Positions 51,276-59,732 of a stretch of DNA of 64,000 nt are shown in pieces. The DNA comes from Clostridiales bacterium (lineage in GTDB: Bacteria > Bacillota > Clostridia > Oscillospirales > Oscillospiraceae). Below the pieces are notes generated by a model. It was not told the origin of the DNA and did no database searches. It worked only from the letters and a program-made list of their open reading frames with translations. The stretch is from NCBI GenBank assembly GCA_004555705.1, contig SFHI01000007.1, forward strand, positions 14,102 to 78,101, written 5' to 3'. Both the position numbers and the translations under genes were made by a program. The first letter of the stretch is position 1. Each line of letters opens with the position of its first letter.

Positions 51276-53336
51276 TTACAGTTTCATGGCTACGTCCCAG
51301 GCCTGCCAGATCACTGTGCGCAGGTTGCCCACCTTGGCGGCGTCGCCGATAATGTGGACGTGCTTGTCCTGCTGGGCCAGGGGGTTGGAGCGGTAGCCGG
51401 TGGAGAGGATTACGGAATCCGCCTCCAGTTCGTAGCGGACGCCGTTGCGGTCGCTGAGCTCCACGCTGTGGGGCTTGACCTCGCAGAGCTTGGTTTCCAG
51501 GTGGACGGGGACCTTGCTGGCCTTGAAGAAGTCCCTGAGATAGCTGGAGTTGGCCAGGCATACGCCCTTTACCGCAATCAGGTCGTTCTTCATCTCCACG
51601 ATGGTGGGGTGCTTGCCCTGGAGGTACAGCTCATAGGCAATCTCGCAGCCCGTCAGGCCGCCGCCGATGATGACCACGTTGTCGCCCACTTCCTTGCGGC
51701 CCCGCAGGAAGTCAATGGCCTGGATGCCGTTTTCAATGCCGGGGATGGGAAGCTCCACGCTCTTGGCACCGGTGGCAATGATGACCTCGTCAGCCTCCAC
51801 GGACTCGATGCTCTTGACCTCGGAGTTCAGCTTCACCTGGATGGGATACCGGCCGATCTCCCGGCGGTACCAGGCGATGAGGGCCCGGTCCTTCTCCTTG
51901 AAGCTGGGAGAGGCCGCCGCGATGAACACGCCGCCCAGCTCCCCGGACTTTTCGTACAGGGTGACCTTGTGGCCCCGCTTGGCGCAGACCAGAGCCGCCT
52001 CCATGCCGCCGATGCCGCCGCCGATGACGGCGATTTTCTTGGATTTCCGGGCGGGCTTGATGCGGTATTTCTTCGACTGCATGGTGGGCGGGTTGATGGC
52101 GCAGCGGGCCAGGCCCATGGCGTCGGAAAGCTCCTGGTCGTTGGCGTGGCCCTCGTAGTGGCAGAAATTGAAGCAGCCATTGTGGCAGCAGATGCAGGGG
52201 CGGATGTCCTCCATCCGGTCCTCCAGCAGCTTCGTGACCCACTCGCCGTCCGCCAGGAACTGCCGGGCGACACCCATGGCGTCAATGCAGCCCTCGCCGA
52301 TGGCCCGGGCGGCCACGTCCGGCTCCATCCGTCCGGCGCAGACCACGGGGATGTCCACAAACTGCTTGATGTGGCTCACGTCCTCCAGGTTGCAGTTTTG
52401 GGGCATGTACATGGGCGGGTGGGACCAGTACCAGGAGTCGTAGGTGCCGTTGTCGGCGTTGAGCATATCGTAGCCCGCGTCCTGCAGGTATTTGGCGGCC
52501 TTCTCGGACTCGGCCATATTCCGGCCTGCCTCCACATAGGTTTCCCCGGGGACCGCGCCCTCGCAGAAGCCCTTCACCTTGGACTCCACACTGTAGCGCA
52601 GGGACACGGGGAAGTCCTGGCCGCAGGCGGCCTTGATGGCCTGGACCACCTCTACGGCAAAGCGGTAGCGGTTTTCAAAGGAGCCGCCGTACTCGTCGGT
52701 GCGCTTGTTGGTCCAGTCCATGGTGAACTGGTCCAGCAGATACCCCTCGTGGACCGCGTGGACCTCCACGCCGTCCACCCCGGCCTTCTTGCACAGGGCG
52801 GCGGTTTTTCCGAAGGCGTCGATGATCTCATGAATCTGCTCCACCGTCAGGGCGGGGGTGGTGATGGAGGGGTCCCACCGGGCGGGCAGCTCCGAGGGGC
52901 TGGCCAGCTGGTAGGAGGTATCCAGAATGGGCTTTGCCAGGGTGCGCAGCACCTTATTCTTATGGACGGAGGCCAGGCTGTCCGTAATGGCCCAGGAGCG
53001 GCCCATGCCGGCGGTGAGCTGGATGAAGATTTTGGCCCCGGTTTTGTGGAGCTCCTCCACGAACACCGCCAGGTCGTCGAACATCTTCTCGTTCTGCCAC
53101 AGCCATTTCCCCCAGATGGTATCCCGCAGGGGGGCAATGCCGGGGATAATCAGGCCCACGTTGTTCTTGGCCCGCTCCAGGAAGAAGGCGGCGGCCTCCT
53201 TGTCAAAATGGCAGCCCGTCAGCTCAAACCAGCCGAACAGGGACGTACCGCCCATGGGGCAGAGCACAATGCGGTTCTTGATCTCCACATTGCCCACCTT
53301 CCAGGGGGTAAAGAGGGCTTGATACTTTTCGTCCAT
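51276..53336 (-). CDS. NADH:flavin oxidoreductase (old yellow enzyme/2,4-dienoyl-CoA reductase family)
   Basis: About 686 residues. The N-terminal FMN barrel has KVGNVEIKNRIVLCPMGG and DGVEVHAVHEGYLLDQF. A Cys-rich 4Fe-4S site follows (CICCHNGCFNFCHYEG). The C-terminal FAD/NAD domain has AVIGGGIGGMEAALVCAKRG and VVIIGGGLTGCEIAYEL. The layout is that of FadH and trimethylamine-dehydrogenase-like enzymes. The ATG at 53336 is preferred (AAAGGAG upstream); a GTG four codons earlier is possible. First gene of a three-gene operon with the AcnX pair, so it probably reduces or supplies the unsaturated partner of the dehydration. Confidence 0.88.
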   Translation of the reverse strand: MDEKYQALFTPWKVGNVEIKNRIVLCPMGGTSLFGWFELTGCHFDKEAAAFFLERAKNNVGLIIPGIAPLRDTIWGKWLWQNEKMFDDLAVFVEELHKTGAKIFIQLTAGMGRSWAITDSLASVHKNKVLRTLAKPILDTSYQLASPSELPARWDPSITTPALTVEQIHEIIDAFGKTAALCKKAGVDGVEVHAVHEGYLLDQFTMDWTNKRTDEYGGSFENRYRFAVEVVQAIKAACGQDFPVSLRYSVESKVKGFCEGAVPGETYVEAGRNMAESEKAAKYLQDAGYDMLNADNGTYDSWYWSHPPMYMPQNCNLEDVSHIKQFVDIPVVCAGRMEPDVAARAIGEGCIDAMGVARQFLADGEWVTKLLEDRMEDIRPCICCHNGCFNFCHYEGHANDQELSDAMGLARCAINPPTMQSKKYRIKPARKSKKIAVIGGGIGGMEAALVCAKRGHKVTLYEKSGELGGVFIAAASPSFKEKDRALIAWYRREIGRYPIQVKLNSEVKSIESVEADEVIIATGAKSVELPIPGIENGIQAIDFLRGRKEVGDNVVIIGGGLTGCEIAYELYLQGKHPTIVEMKNDLIAVKGVCLANSSYLRDFFKASKVPVHLETKLCEVKPHSVELSDRNGVRYELEADSVILSTGYRSNPLAQQDKHVHIIGDAAKVGNLRTVIWQAWDVAMKL

Positions 53337-53385
53337 CTTTGCATTCACTCCTTTTGATTATTTGGGGGAGGGGAAATCCGAGTGT

Positions 53386-53573
53386 AAATTGTTGTTTACA
53401 GTTTTCAAGCGCACTTCGTCCTTACTGTAGGGGAGCCATTCATGGCTCCCGTAGAGCAGTCCGTTTTCGCCGAAATGCTGAGAATATCTGAACATTTCAC
53501 CGCCGGGAGCCATGAATGGCTCCCCTACAGTGTGTTTCCAACATTTCCAATACAATCCAATAAACAACAATTT
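53386..53573. repeat. R17: class C element
   Basis: Perfect ends, 188 bp. The interior has facing palindromes GGGAGCCATTCATGGCTCCC and GGGAGCCATGAATGGCTCCC, with GTAGGGG/CCCCTAC around them. Confidence 0.9.
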
Positions 53574-53651
53574 ATCTTATTATAAGTATAAACCCGGAAA
53601 GGGGGGATGTCAAGAAAAGGAAAACCGCGCCGGTTAAGGCGCGGTTGGGAG

Positions 53652-54413
53652 TCAGGCTTCCCGGATGCCGAAGAGGGGGCGGGCTACCCGTTTGTAGAGG
53701 AGCAGGGTCAGCAGGGAGACCACACTGCCTTTCACCAGGTTCAGGGGGGCGACGCACAGCAGCACGAAGGTGGACACGCCGCTGACACCGCTGTGGATGG
53801 CGGTGCCCATGCCGATGATGGCATCCAGGGGGATGCCGTAAAGCTGGGCGAATTTGGGAAGCAGGTATACAGCGTTGAAAGCGGTGCCAAACACGGTCAT
53901 GGACAGCGTGCCCAGGATCAGGCCAATGAGGGCACTGTGGCGGCTCTTGTTCACATGGTAGAAGATCACCGCGGGCAGTACCAGACTGCAGCCCACCACA
54001 AAATTAGCCAGATCGCCCACAAAGGCGGTGGAGGTGCCCTTCAGCAGCAGCTTCAGCAGAATCTTCACACCCTCGCAGGCCACGGCTGCGCTGGGCCCCA
54101 GGTAGAAGCCGCACAGCAGTACCGGCAGCTCGGAAAAGTCCAGCTTGTAGAACTCCGGAGCCAGAAACACCAGCGGGAAGTCCAGCACATGCAGTACCAC
54201 CGCGATGGCGGAGCAGATGGCGATGATGCAGATGCGACGGGCTGAGGTGACACGCCGCTTCTGGGGGAGGAATTTCTCCGCCAGCCGGGCCCCCACAGCC
54301 AGAGCCGCTACAATGAGGATGCAGACCAGAACAAAACCGAGATTGTTCAGAATTTCTTCCCATAAGGGATTGCCCGCAAAACGATGCCATAAGCTTTGCC
54401 AGAATGCTGTCAT
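53652..54413 (-). CDS. ribU: Riboflavin ECF transporter substrate-binding protein RibU
   Basis: 253 residues from the ATG at 54413 (GGAGGAAG upstream). The last about 190 residues form the six-helix S-component: ICIIAICSAIAVVLHVLDFPLVFLAPEF, the KLDFSELPVLLCGFYLGP motif of RibU, and FVGDLANFVVGCSL. The first about 55 residues add an extra helix not found in typical RibU. Control by an FMN riboswitch and terminator upstream makes riboflavin the clear substrate. ECF ATPase genes are not in this window. Confidence 0.92.
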   Translation of the reverse strand: MTAFWQSLWHRFAGNPLWEEILNNLGFVLVCILIVAALAVGARLAEKFLPQKRRVTSARRICIIAICSAIAVVLHVLDFPLVFLAPEFYKLDFSELPVLLCGFYLGPSAAVACEGVKILLKLLLKGTSTAFVGDLANFVVGCSLVLPAVIFYHVNKSRHSALIGLILGTLSMTVFGTAFNAVYLLPKFAQLYGIPLDAIIGMGTAIHSGVSGVSTFVLLCVAPLNLVKGSVVSLLTLLLYKRVARPLFGIREA

Positions 54414-54431
54414 TTTTTCTTCCTCCGATAC

Positions 54432-54464
54432 AAAAAAACACCCTGAGCATGGACTCAGGGCGTA
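54432..54464 (-). terminator. Riboswitch-controlled terminator
   Basis: Stem CCCTGAG/CTCAGGG followed on the minus strand by seven T residues, between the FMN aptamer and the ribU start. This fits transcription termination when FMN is bound. Confidence 0.85.
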
Positions 54465-54499
54465 GAAATCATACAGCAATACCGCTACGGCGCTTGTAC

Positions 54500-54608
54500 A
54501 TATCTTCTTCCATCCAGACTGTACTGTCGGTACCGGAATCACACCGGTTCTGCGTTGCCGCTCGCGGACTTTACCGCCGGTGGGGAATTTCGCCCCGCCC
54601 TGAAGATA
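54500..54608 (-). promoter_or_regulatory. FMN riboswitch (RFN element)
   Basis: On the minus strand the aptamer shows the conserved blocks TTCAGGGCGGGGCGAAATTC, CCCACCGGCGGTAAAG, GAACCGGTGTGATTCCGGTA and GTCTGGATGGAAGAAG in the right order. Confidence 0.95.
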
Positions 54609-54626
54609 TTGTTCAGTTCTGGCACA

Positions 54627-54655
54627 AGGATAGCACAGCGCAACCTGCTTGTCAA
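54627..54655 (-). promoter_or_regulatory. Promoter of the riboswitch-ribU transcript
   Basis: On the minus strand TTGACA (54650-54655), a 17-bp spacer and TATCCT (54627-54632), about 20 bases before the aptamer. Confidence 0.72.
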
Positions 54656-54705
54656 GACGGAAAAACTGTGATAAGATCAGAAAAAAGAATTGGGAATAGA
54701 AAGAT

Positions 54706-54803
54706 AAATTGTTGTTTACCTTACACGTTCCAAGTTTTCTGTCATTGCGAACCAGTCCGCAGACTGGTGTGGCAATCCCCCGGTTAGAGGGAAAATGTAC
54801 CAC
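54706..54803. repeat. R18: truncated class A element
   Basis: Left end and left half present, with the CCGCAG arm on the left. The sequence stops after AGAGGGAAAATGTACC. The 3' end of the minus-strand DUF4830-like gene begins within 20 bases. Confidence 0.85.
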
Positions 54804-54819
54804 CTTCCCCGACCAGCGG

Positions 54820-55362
54820 TTATTGGGTGGGGGCGGTGGTTTCGGAAGCGGTGGTTGCGGCGGTGGTGGGCGTGGTCGCAGGTGTGGTCGTGGGGGTAGT
54901 AGTGAGGGACTCCGGCATCCGGAAGCCGTGAATCTTCCCGCTGGCCGCGGTATCCGTGATGTCGCCGCCGATGATCTTATTCTTATAGACCAGCAGCGTG
55001 GCGTAGACCGGCTCCGTGGCGCCGGGATAGTTGTTGATCCTGTAGACGAAGCGCATGACGTTCTTCCCGGCGTAGGGGGTCAGATCGTACCCCTGGCTCT
55101 GCTGCAGGGTGTTGTAGCGGCGGTAGACGTCGCTGGACTCCTTGGGAATCCGGACCTGGCTGCTTTCCACCGGGGTGTTGGTCACGTCCCAGCCGAAATC
55201 CTTCAGGAACTGCACCCGGCCGTCGTTGGTGGCCACGGTCTGCACGGCGGTTTCCTGGGAATCTCCCCCAAACAGCAAAATCAGCGCAACGATTACGGCG
55301 GCCACAGCGAGCAGAATCAGCATGATTTTTTTAAAATCGACCTTTGCGGTCATAACCATCAT
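54820..55362 (-). CDS. DUF4830-like membrane-anchored protein
   Basis: 180 residues from the ATG at 55362 (GGGAGGGAT upstream). One N-terminal helix (about 12-32), then an extracellular domain with LKDFGWDVTNTPVESSQVRIP, a DUF4830 feature common in Clostridia. A low-complexity Thr/Pro/Ala tail of about 27 residues follows. The function is unknown. The Thr-rich end is coded by bases directly beside truncated repeat R18. It is divergent from the pseudouridine synthase. Confidence 0.8.
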   Translation of the reverse strand: MMVMTAKVDFKKIMLILLAVAAVIVALILLFGGDSQETAVQTVATNDGRVQFLKDFGWDVTNTPVESSQVRIPKESSDVYRRYNTLQQSQGYDLTPYAGKNVMRFVYRINNYPGATEPVYATLLVYKNKIIGGDITDTAASGKIHGFRMPESLTTTPTTTPATTPTTAATTASETTAPTQ

Positions 55363-55434
55363 AGAATATCCCTCCCAAATGACGTTGACACCACATATGT
55401 ATGTCCCCGGGAGGGGGGATAGAACGGAGGCATT

Positions 55435-56160
55435 ATGGAAAGGCTGGACAAATTCCTCAGCGCAAGCGGAGCGGGCACCCGTTCCCAGGTGAAGGAGCTT
55501 CTGAAAGCGGGCAGGGTCACGGTGGACGGCACAGTGGAGCGGGACCCGGGACGGAAGGTGGACCCGGAGCGGCAGTCTGTATGTCTGGACGGGGAGCCTC
55601 TTGGAGGACGGCGGCGGGTGGTGCTGATGCTCAATAAGCCCGCGGGCTTCGTCACCGCGACCTCGGATGCCCGGGAGCGGACGGTGATGGAGCTGCTGCC
55701 CCCGGAGTATAAGCATCTGGACTTGAACCCTGTGGGGCGGCTGGACAAGGAAACCGAGGGGCTGCTGCTCTTTACCAACGATGGGGCGCTCCTCCACCGG
55801 CTTATTAGCCCCCGGCAGGAGGTTCCCAAGGTCTATTACGCCCGCCATGAGGGGACGGCCTCCCGGGAGGATGCGGAGGCCTTCGCCCAGGGCCTCCTGC
55901 TTCGGGACGGGACAAAATGCCTTCCTGCCATTCTGGAGCCCCTGGGCCCGGGAGAGAGCCGAATCACGGTGCGGGAGGGAAAATACCACCAGGTCCGCCG
56001 GATGATGGCCGCCCGGGGGATGCCGGTTGAATACCTTCAGCGGCAGCGGGAGGGTGCGCTGGAGCTGGGGACGTTGGCTTTGGGTGCCTGCCGGGAGCTG
56101 TCGGAGGAGGAAATCCGGGCTCTGGAGCAGACGCAGGTGGGCATTTCGCCGGGGATTTGA
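55435..56160 (+). CDS. rRNA pseudouridine synthase, RsuA/RluB family
   Basis: 241 residues. The N-terminal S4 RNA-binding domain is ERLDKFLSASGAGTRSQV ... LLKAGRVTVDG. The catalytic motif NPVGRLDKETEGLLLFTNDG contains the essential Asp. The KYHQVRRMMAARGM segment near the C-terminus is also conserved. A GGAGG site precedes the ATG. It modifies a uridine in 16S or 23S rRNA; which one is not decidable here. Confidence 0.9.
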   Translation: MERLDKFLSASGAGTRSQVKELLKAGRVTVDGTVERDPGRKVDPERQSVCLDGEPLGGRRRVVLMLNKPAGFVTATSDARERTVMELLPPEYKHLDLNPVGRLDKETEGLLLFTNDGALLHRLISPRQEVPKVYYARHEGTASREDAEAFAQGLLLRDGTKCLPAILEPLGPGESRITVREGKYHQVRRMMAARGMPVEYLQRQREGALELGTLALGACRELSEEEIRALEQTQVGISPGI

Positions 56161-56235
56161 AGGGATGCGCGGAAAGGGTACTGGGAAATTACCTAAAAAA
56201 ACACATACTTTTTGCAGTAAAATGTCAAAAGGTAC

Positions 56236-56264
56236 TTGCAATATGCGCAAAAGCTGTGTATAAT
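56236..56264 (+). promoter_or_regulatory. Promoter of the PucR/CdaR-type regulator
   Basis: TTGCAA (56236-56241), a 17-bp spacer and TATAAT (56259-56264). ATGCGC-containing repeats lie inside the spacer and again at about 56284-56291 (ATGCGCAT), possible operator half sites. Confidence 0.75.
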
Positions 56265-56321
56265 AATAATGCTGTTTTGTGAAATGCGCATTTATGCAAG
56301 ATACTAAGGAGGGGCACCAAA

Positions 56322-57374
56322 ATGTCCAACAGTGTTTTTCAGAGCGTCATTATTCAGTTAAAGGAAATCTCTGACCGCACCTTCGGCGTGATGGACACCG
56401 AGGGGTGTGTGGTTTCGTGCACCGATATGTCCATGCTGGGCGAGCGCTGGCCCGACGCCGCGCTGAAGGTGAGCAGCGCCTCCGACGGGATGCTGACCTA
56501 TAACCAGAAATGCTTCAAGGCCATTGTGGGCAGCTCCAACTATTTTGAGTACGCCGTGTTCTGCACCGGCGACGATCAGGCGGCCCGGGATTTCTGCGCC
56601 ATGGCCTATATCGCCCTGAACAACGCCAAGACCTATTACGAGGAGAAGCACGACCGGGGTACCTTCGTCAAGAACATCATCATGGACAATATTCTCCCCG
56701 GCGACATCTACATCCGGGCCAAGGAGCTCCACTTCTCCACCGACGCCCCCCGGGCGGTGTTCCTGATCCGGCAGGTGGGCCATGGGGATGTGTCCACCGT
56801 GGACGTGCTGGCGGGGATGTTCCCCGAGGACATCGCCGTGGTCAAGCAGATCAGCGGCTCCACCACCAGCGAGGAGCTGGAGCGCATCGCCGCCACCATG
56901 GAGGAGACCCTGAAAAACGAGCTCAGGATCAAGACCGTCATCGGCATCGGCACCGTGGCCGAGCACCTGCGGGAGCTGGCGGATTCCTACAAGGAGGCCC
57001 AGACCGCCATCGAGGTGGGCAAGGTCTTCGACACCGAGAAGAGCATCATGCACTACGAGAACCTGGGCATCGGACGGCTGATCTACCAGCTGCCCACCAC
57101 GCTGTGCGAAATCTTCCTCAGCGAGGTGTTCAAGAAGAACTCCATCGATTCTCTGGATCAGGAGACCCTCTTCACCATCAACAAGTTCTTCGAGAACAAC
57201 CTGAACGTATCCGAGACCTCCCGGAAGCTCTTCGTCCACCGCAACACCCTGGTGTACCGGCTGGAGAAGATCAAAAAGCTCACCGGCCTGGACCTGCGGC
57301 AGTTCGACCACGCCATCGTGTTCAAGGTGGCCCTGATGGTCCGCAAGTATCTCAGCTCCCGGGAAAACCGCTGA
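56322..57374 (+). CDS. PucR/CdaR-type transcriptional regulator
   Basis: 350 residues. The N-terminal region (1-100) looks like a sensory fold. The middle resembles the GGDEF-like linker of CdaR/PucR proteins. The C-terminus has the helix-turn-helix of this family (NLNVSETSRKLFVHRNTLVYRLEKI) and the end DLRQFDHAIVFKVALMVRK. Relatives sense sugar acids or purines; the ligand here is not evident. It is a single gene with its own promoter and terminator. Confidence 0.88.
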   Translation: MSNSVFQSVIIQLKEISDRTFGVMDTEGCVVSCTDMSMLGERWPDAALKVSSASDGMLTYNQKCFKAIVGSSNYFEYAVFCTGDDQAARDFCAMAYIALNNAKTYYEEKHDRGTFVKNIIMDNILPGDIYIRAKELHFSTDAPRAVFLIRQVGHGDVSTVDVLAGMFPEDIAVVKQISGSTTSEELERIAATMEETLKNELRIKTVIGIGTVAEHLRELADSYKEAQTAIEVGKVFDTEKSIMHYENLGIGRLIYQLPTTLCEIFLSEVFKKNSIDSLDQETLFTINKFFENNLNVSETSRKLFVHRNTLVYRLEKIKKLTGLDLRQFDHAIVFKVALMVRKYLSSRENR

Positions 57375-57389
57375 CAGAATATATTTTGA

Positions 57390-57418
57390 GGCCGCGCCAG
57401 AACTGGCGCGGCCTTTTG
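57390..57418 (+). terminator. Intrinsic terminator after the PucR-type gene
   Basis: Stem GGCCGCGCCAG/CTGGCGCGGCC with loop AA, followed by TTTTGTG. Confidence 0.88.
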
Positions 57419-57459
57419 TGCTGCTGTTTGGGTTGCGGGCAAGGAACAAAGGAAGCGAC

Positions 57460-57659
57460 AAATTGTTGTTTAACAAAATACATGCTGTCATTGCGAGCCA
57501 GTGCGCACACTGGCGTGGCAATCCCCCGGATTTTCCGAGAACTCAGAAAAACGAGGGGATCGTCTACCGTAGCAGCCTGAAAAGTTAGGGGATTGCCACA
57601 CCAGTCTGCGGACTGGTTCGCAATGACATCTTCTTTTTCAGTGCGCTAAACAACAATTT
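57460..57659. repeat. R19: class A element
   Basis: Perfect ends, 200 bp. The middle contains GTCTACCGTAGCAGCCTGAAAAG, the complement of the sequence where R16 breaks off, so R16 and R22 are half copies of this subtype. Confidence 0.9.
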
Positions 57660-57788
57660 GCCGTTTCGTGCTTCGGTTTTCGAGTGGAAGCGTTAACGTA
57701 ATTTTGCGCAAATGTGAACAAATTGGAAGAGAATCCGGAAATATCGGGACAAAACATGGCACATCCGGTGTTTTTCCGGGGGAATGGA

Positions 57789-57817
57789 TTGACATATGCG
57801 CCGGATTGTGTTACAAT
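57789..57817 (+). promoter_or_regulatory. Promoter of ftsEX
   Basis: TTGACA (57789-57794), a 17-bp spacer and TACAAT (57812-57817), 67 bases before the ftsE start. Confidence 0.75.
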
Positions 57818-57883
57818 TCGGTTACACTGCGGAAGAATGGCCCCAGGCTGCAGGCCTTCCTCCGGGACAGGAGATTGTTGCAA

Positions 57884-58570
57884 ATGATCGAATTTACCAA
57901 TGTTGAAAAAACATACGAACAGGGTAACAAAGCCCTGAACGGTGTTTCCATGACCATTGAGGACGGGGAGTTCGTCTTTCTGGTGGGCCCCTCCGGCTCC
58001 GGCAAGTCCACCATCATCAAGCTGATCACCGGCGAGCTGAAGCCCACCGCGGGCAGCGTCCATGTGAACGGCTACTCCCTGGAGCGGATTCGCCGGCGGG
58101 AGGTTCCCTACCTACGCCGCACCGTGGGCGTGGTGTTCCAGGATTTTCGCCTGATTACCAATATGACCGTGTATGAGAACGTGGCCTTCGCCATGCGGGT
58201 CATCGGCGCCAAGGAAAAGGAAATCCGGGACCGGGTTCCCTATGTGCTGGAGCTGGTTGGCCTGGAAAACAAGAAAAACCGCCTGCCCGGCGAAATGTCC
58301 GGCGGCGAGCAGCAGCGTCTGGCCATCGCCCGGGCGTTGGTGAACAATCCCTCCACCATCATCGCCGACGAGCCCACCGGAAACCTGGACCCTGCCCGCT
58401 CCTATGAGATCATGGCCCTGCTGGAGGAAATCAACAACCTGGGCACCACCGTTCTGGTGGTTACCCACGCCAGGGACCTGGTGGAGCGCTTCGGCAAGCG
58501 GGTCATCGCCATCAACGACGGCCTGGTGGTCAGCGACGGAATGGAGGGGTATTACCATGAAAAGCAATAA
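57884..58570 (+). CDS. ftsE: Cell division ATP-binding protein FtsE
   Basis: 228 residues from the ATG at 57884 (GGAG upstream; the longer frame has no site). Walker A GPSGSGKST, the FtsE-specific YLRRTVGVVFQDFRLI, signature MSGGEQQRLAIARAL and Walker B IIADEPTGNLD are all present. With FtsX it controls peptidoglycan hydrolases at division or sporulation. It overlaps ftsX by 14 bases. Confidence 0.95.
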   Translation: MIEFTNVEKTYEQGNKALNGVSMTIEDGEFVFLVGPSGSGKSTIIKLITGELKPTAGSVHVNGYSLERIRRREVPYLRRTVGVVFQDFRLITNMTVYENVAFAMRVIGAKEKEIRDRVPYVLELVGLENKKNRLPGEMSGGEQQRLAIARALVNNPSTIIADEPTGNLDPARSYEIMALLEEINNLGTTVLVVTHARDLVERFGKRVIAINDGLVVSDGMEGYYHEKQ

Positions 58571-59444
58571 TATCGGGTATCTGCTGAAGGAAGGCCTGCG
58601 CCACATCTTTACCCACGGCTTCATGTCCTTCGCCGCCGTGTGCGTCACCGTGGCCTGCCTGCTGATCGTGGGAAGCTTCGCCGCCCTGGCCTACAACCTG
58701 GACATCATGGTGGAGGACCTGAACCAGACCAGCGAAATCCTGGTGTATGTGGACAGCAGCCTCAGTGAGGCCGAGGCCAAGAGCATCGGCACCAAGATCA
58801 ATATGCTGGACAATGTGCTCCAGGCCACCTTCGTCTCCCGGGAGGAGGCCCTGCAGCGGTTCATCGCCGACCACGAGGACGACAGCGCCTTCAGCGGCGT
58901 CCGGGCCGAGGACCTGCGCCACCGGTTCGTGGTGATCCTGGAGGACAACGCCCTGATGGAGGAAACCGACCTCCAGCTCAAGAGCATTCCCGGCGTGGCC
59001 AATACCAGCGCCGCTTACGAGCTGGCCGAGGGCTTCTCCACGGTGCAGGATGTGCTGCACATCGTGTCCTACGCGGTGATCGCCGTGCTGCTGGTGGTGT
59101 CGCTGCTGATCATCTCCAACACCGTTAAGCTGGCCATGTATGACCGCCGGGATGAAATCGCCATCATGAAGATGGTGGGCGCCACCAACGGCTTCATCCG
59201 GCTGCCCTTCGTGGTGGAGGGCTTCACCCTGGGTATGCTGGGCGCGATGCTGGCCTTCGGTCTGGAGTGGGTCATGTACGACGCCCTTGTGGCCCGGATC
59301 GCCGAGGCGGATTCGCTGAAGCTGTTTAACTTTGTGCCCTTCCAGGAGCTGCTGATCCCCATGGTGGTGACCTTCGCCGCCGCCGGTATGTTCGTAGGCA
59401 TCGTGGGCAGCTGGAGCTCCATCCGCCGCTTTATGGACGTGTAA
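58557..59444 (+). CDS. ftsX: Cell division protein FtsX
   Basis: 295 residues: four transmembrane helices, with a large outside domain after the first (about 45-165) and the cytoplasmic NTVKLAMYDRRDEIAIMKMVGA motif near 185-205 that contacts FtsE. The ATG at 58557 follows GGAGGGG and overlaps ftsE. Its extracellular domain is expected to activate the coiled-coil M23 hydrolases encoded downstream. Confidence 0.94.
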   Translation: MKSNNIGYLLKEGLRHIFTHGFMSFAAVCVTVACLLIVGSFAALAYNLDIMVEDLNQTSEILVYVDSSLSEAEAKSIGTKINMLDNVLQATFVSREEALQRFIADHEDDSAFSGVRAEDLRHRFVVILEDNALMEETDLQLKSIPGVANTSAAYELAEGFSTVQDVLHIVSYAVIAVLLVVSLLIISNTVKLAMYDRRDEIAIMKMVGATNGFIRLPFVVEGFTLGMLGAMLAFGLEWVMYDALVARIAEADSLKLFNFVPFQELLIPMVVTFAAAGMFVGIVGSWSSIRRFMDV

Positions 59445-59506
59445 CCGCTTCCTCCGGAGGATAAAAGAGAAAGGCCCTGCCCTTATGGAACGGGCTGAGG
59501 AATGAG

Positions 59507-59694
59507 AAATTGTTGTTTAGAATTGACAATTGACAATTAACAATTGACAATTAAGGAATCCCTTCGGGATAAAATTAAAATGATTGGTGCCGGAAATACT
59601 GCTTTATTCTTTCTAAATCGTCCCGTAGGGACACAATAATTGTCAATTTTCAATTGTCAATTGTCAATTCGGCGAAGCCGCTAAACAACAATTT
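59507..59694. repeat. R20: class D element
   Basis: Perfect ends, 188 bp, interior bounded by TTGACAATTGACAATTAAC and its inverse, with AAGGAATCCCTTCGGG inside. It separates ftsX from the first M23 gene. Confidence 0.9.
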
Positions 59695-59732
59695 GTCGTT
59701 CTGTTTGAGAGATACAACATTTGGAGACCGTT

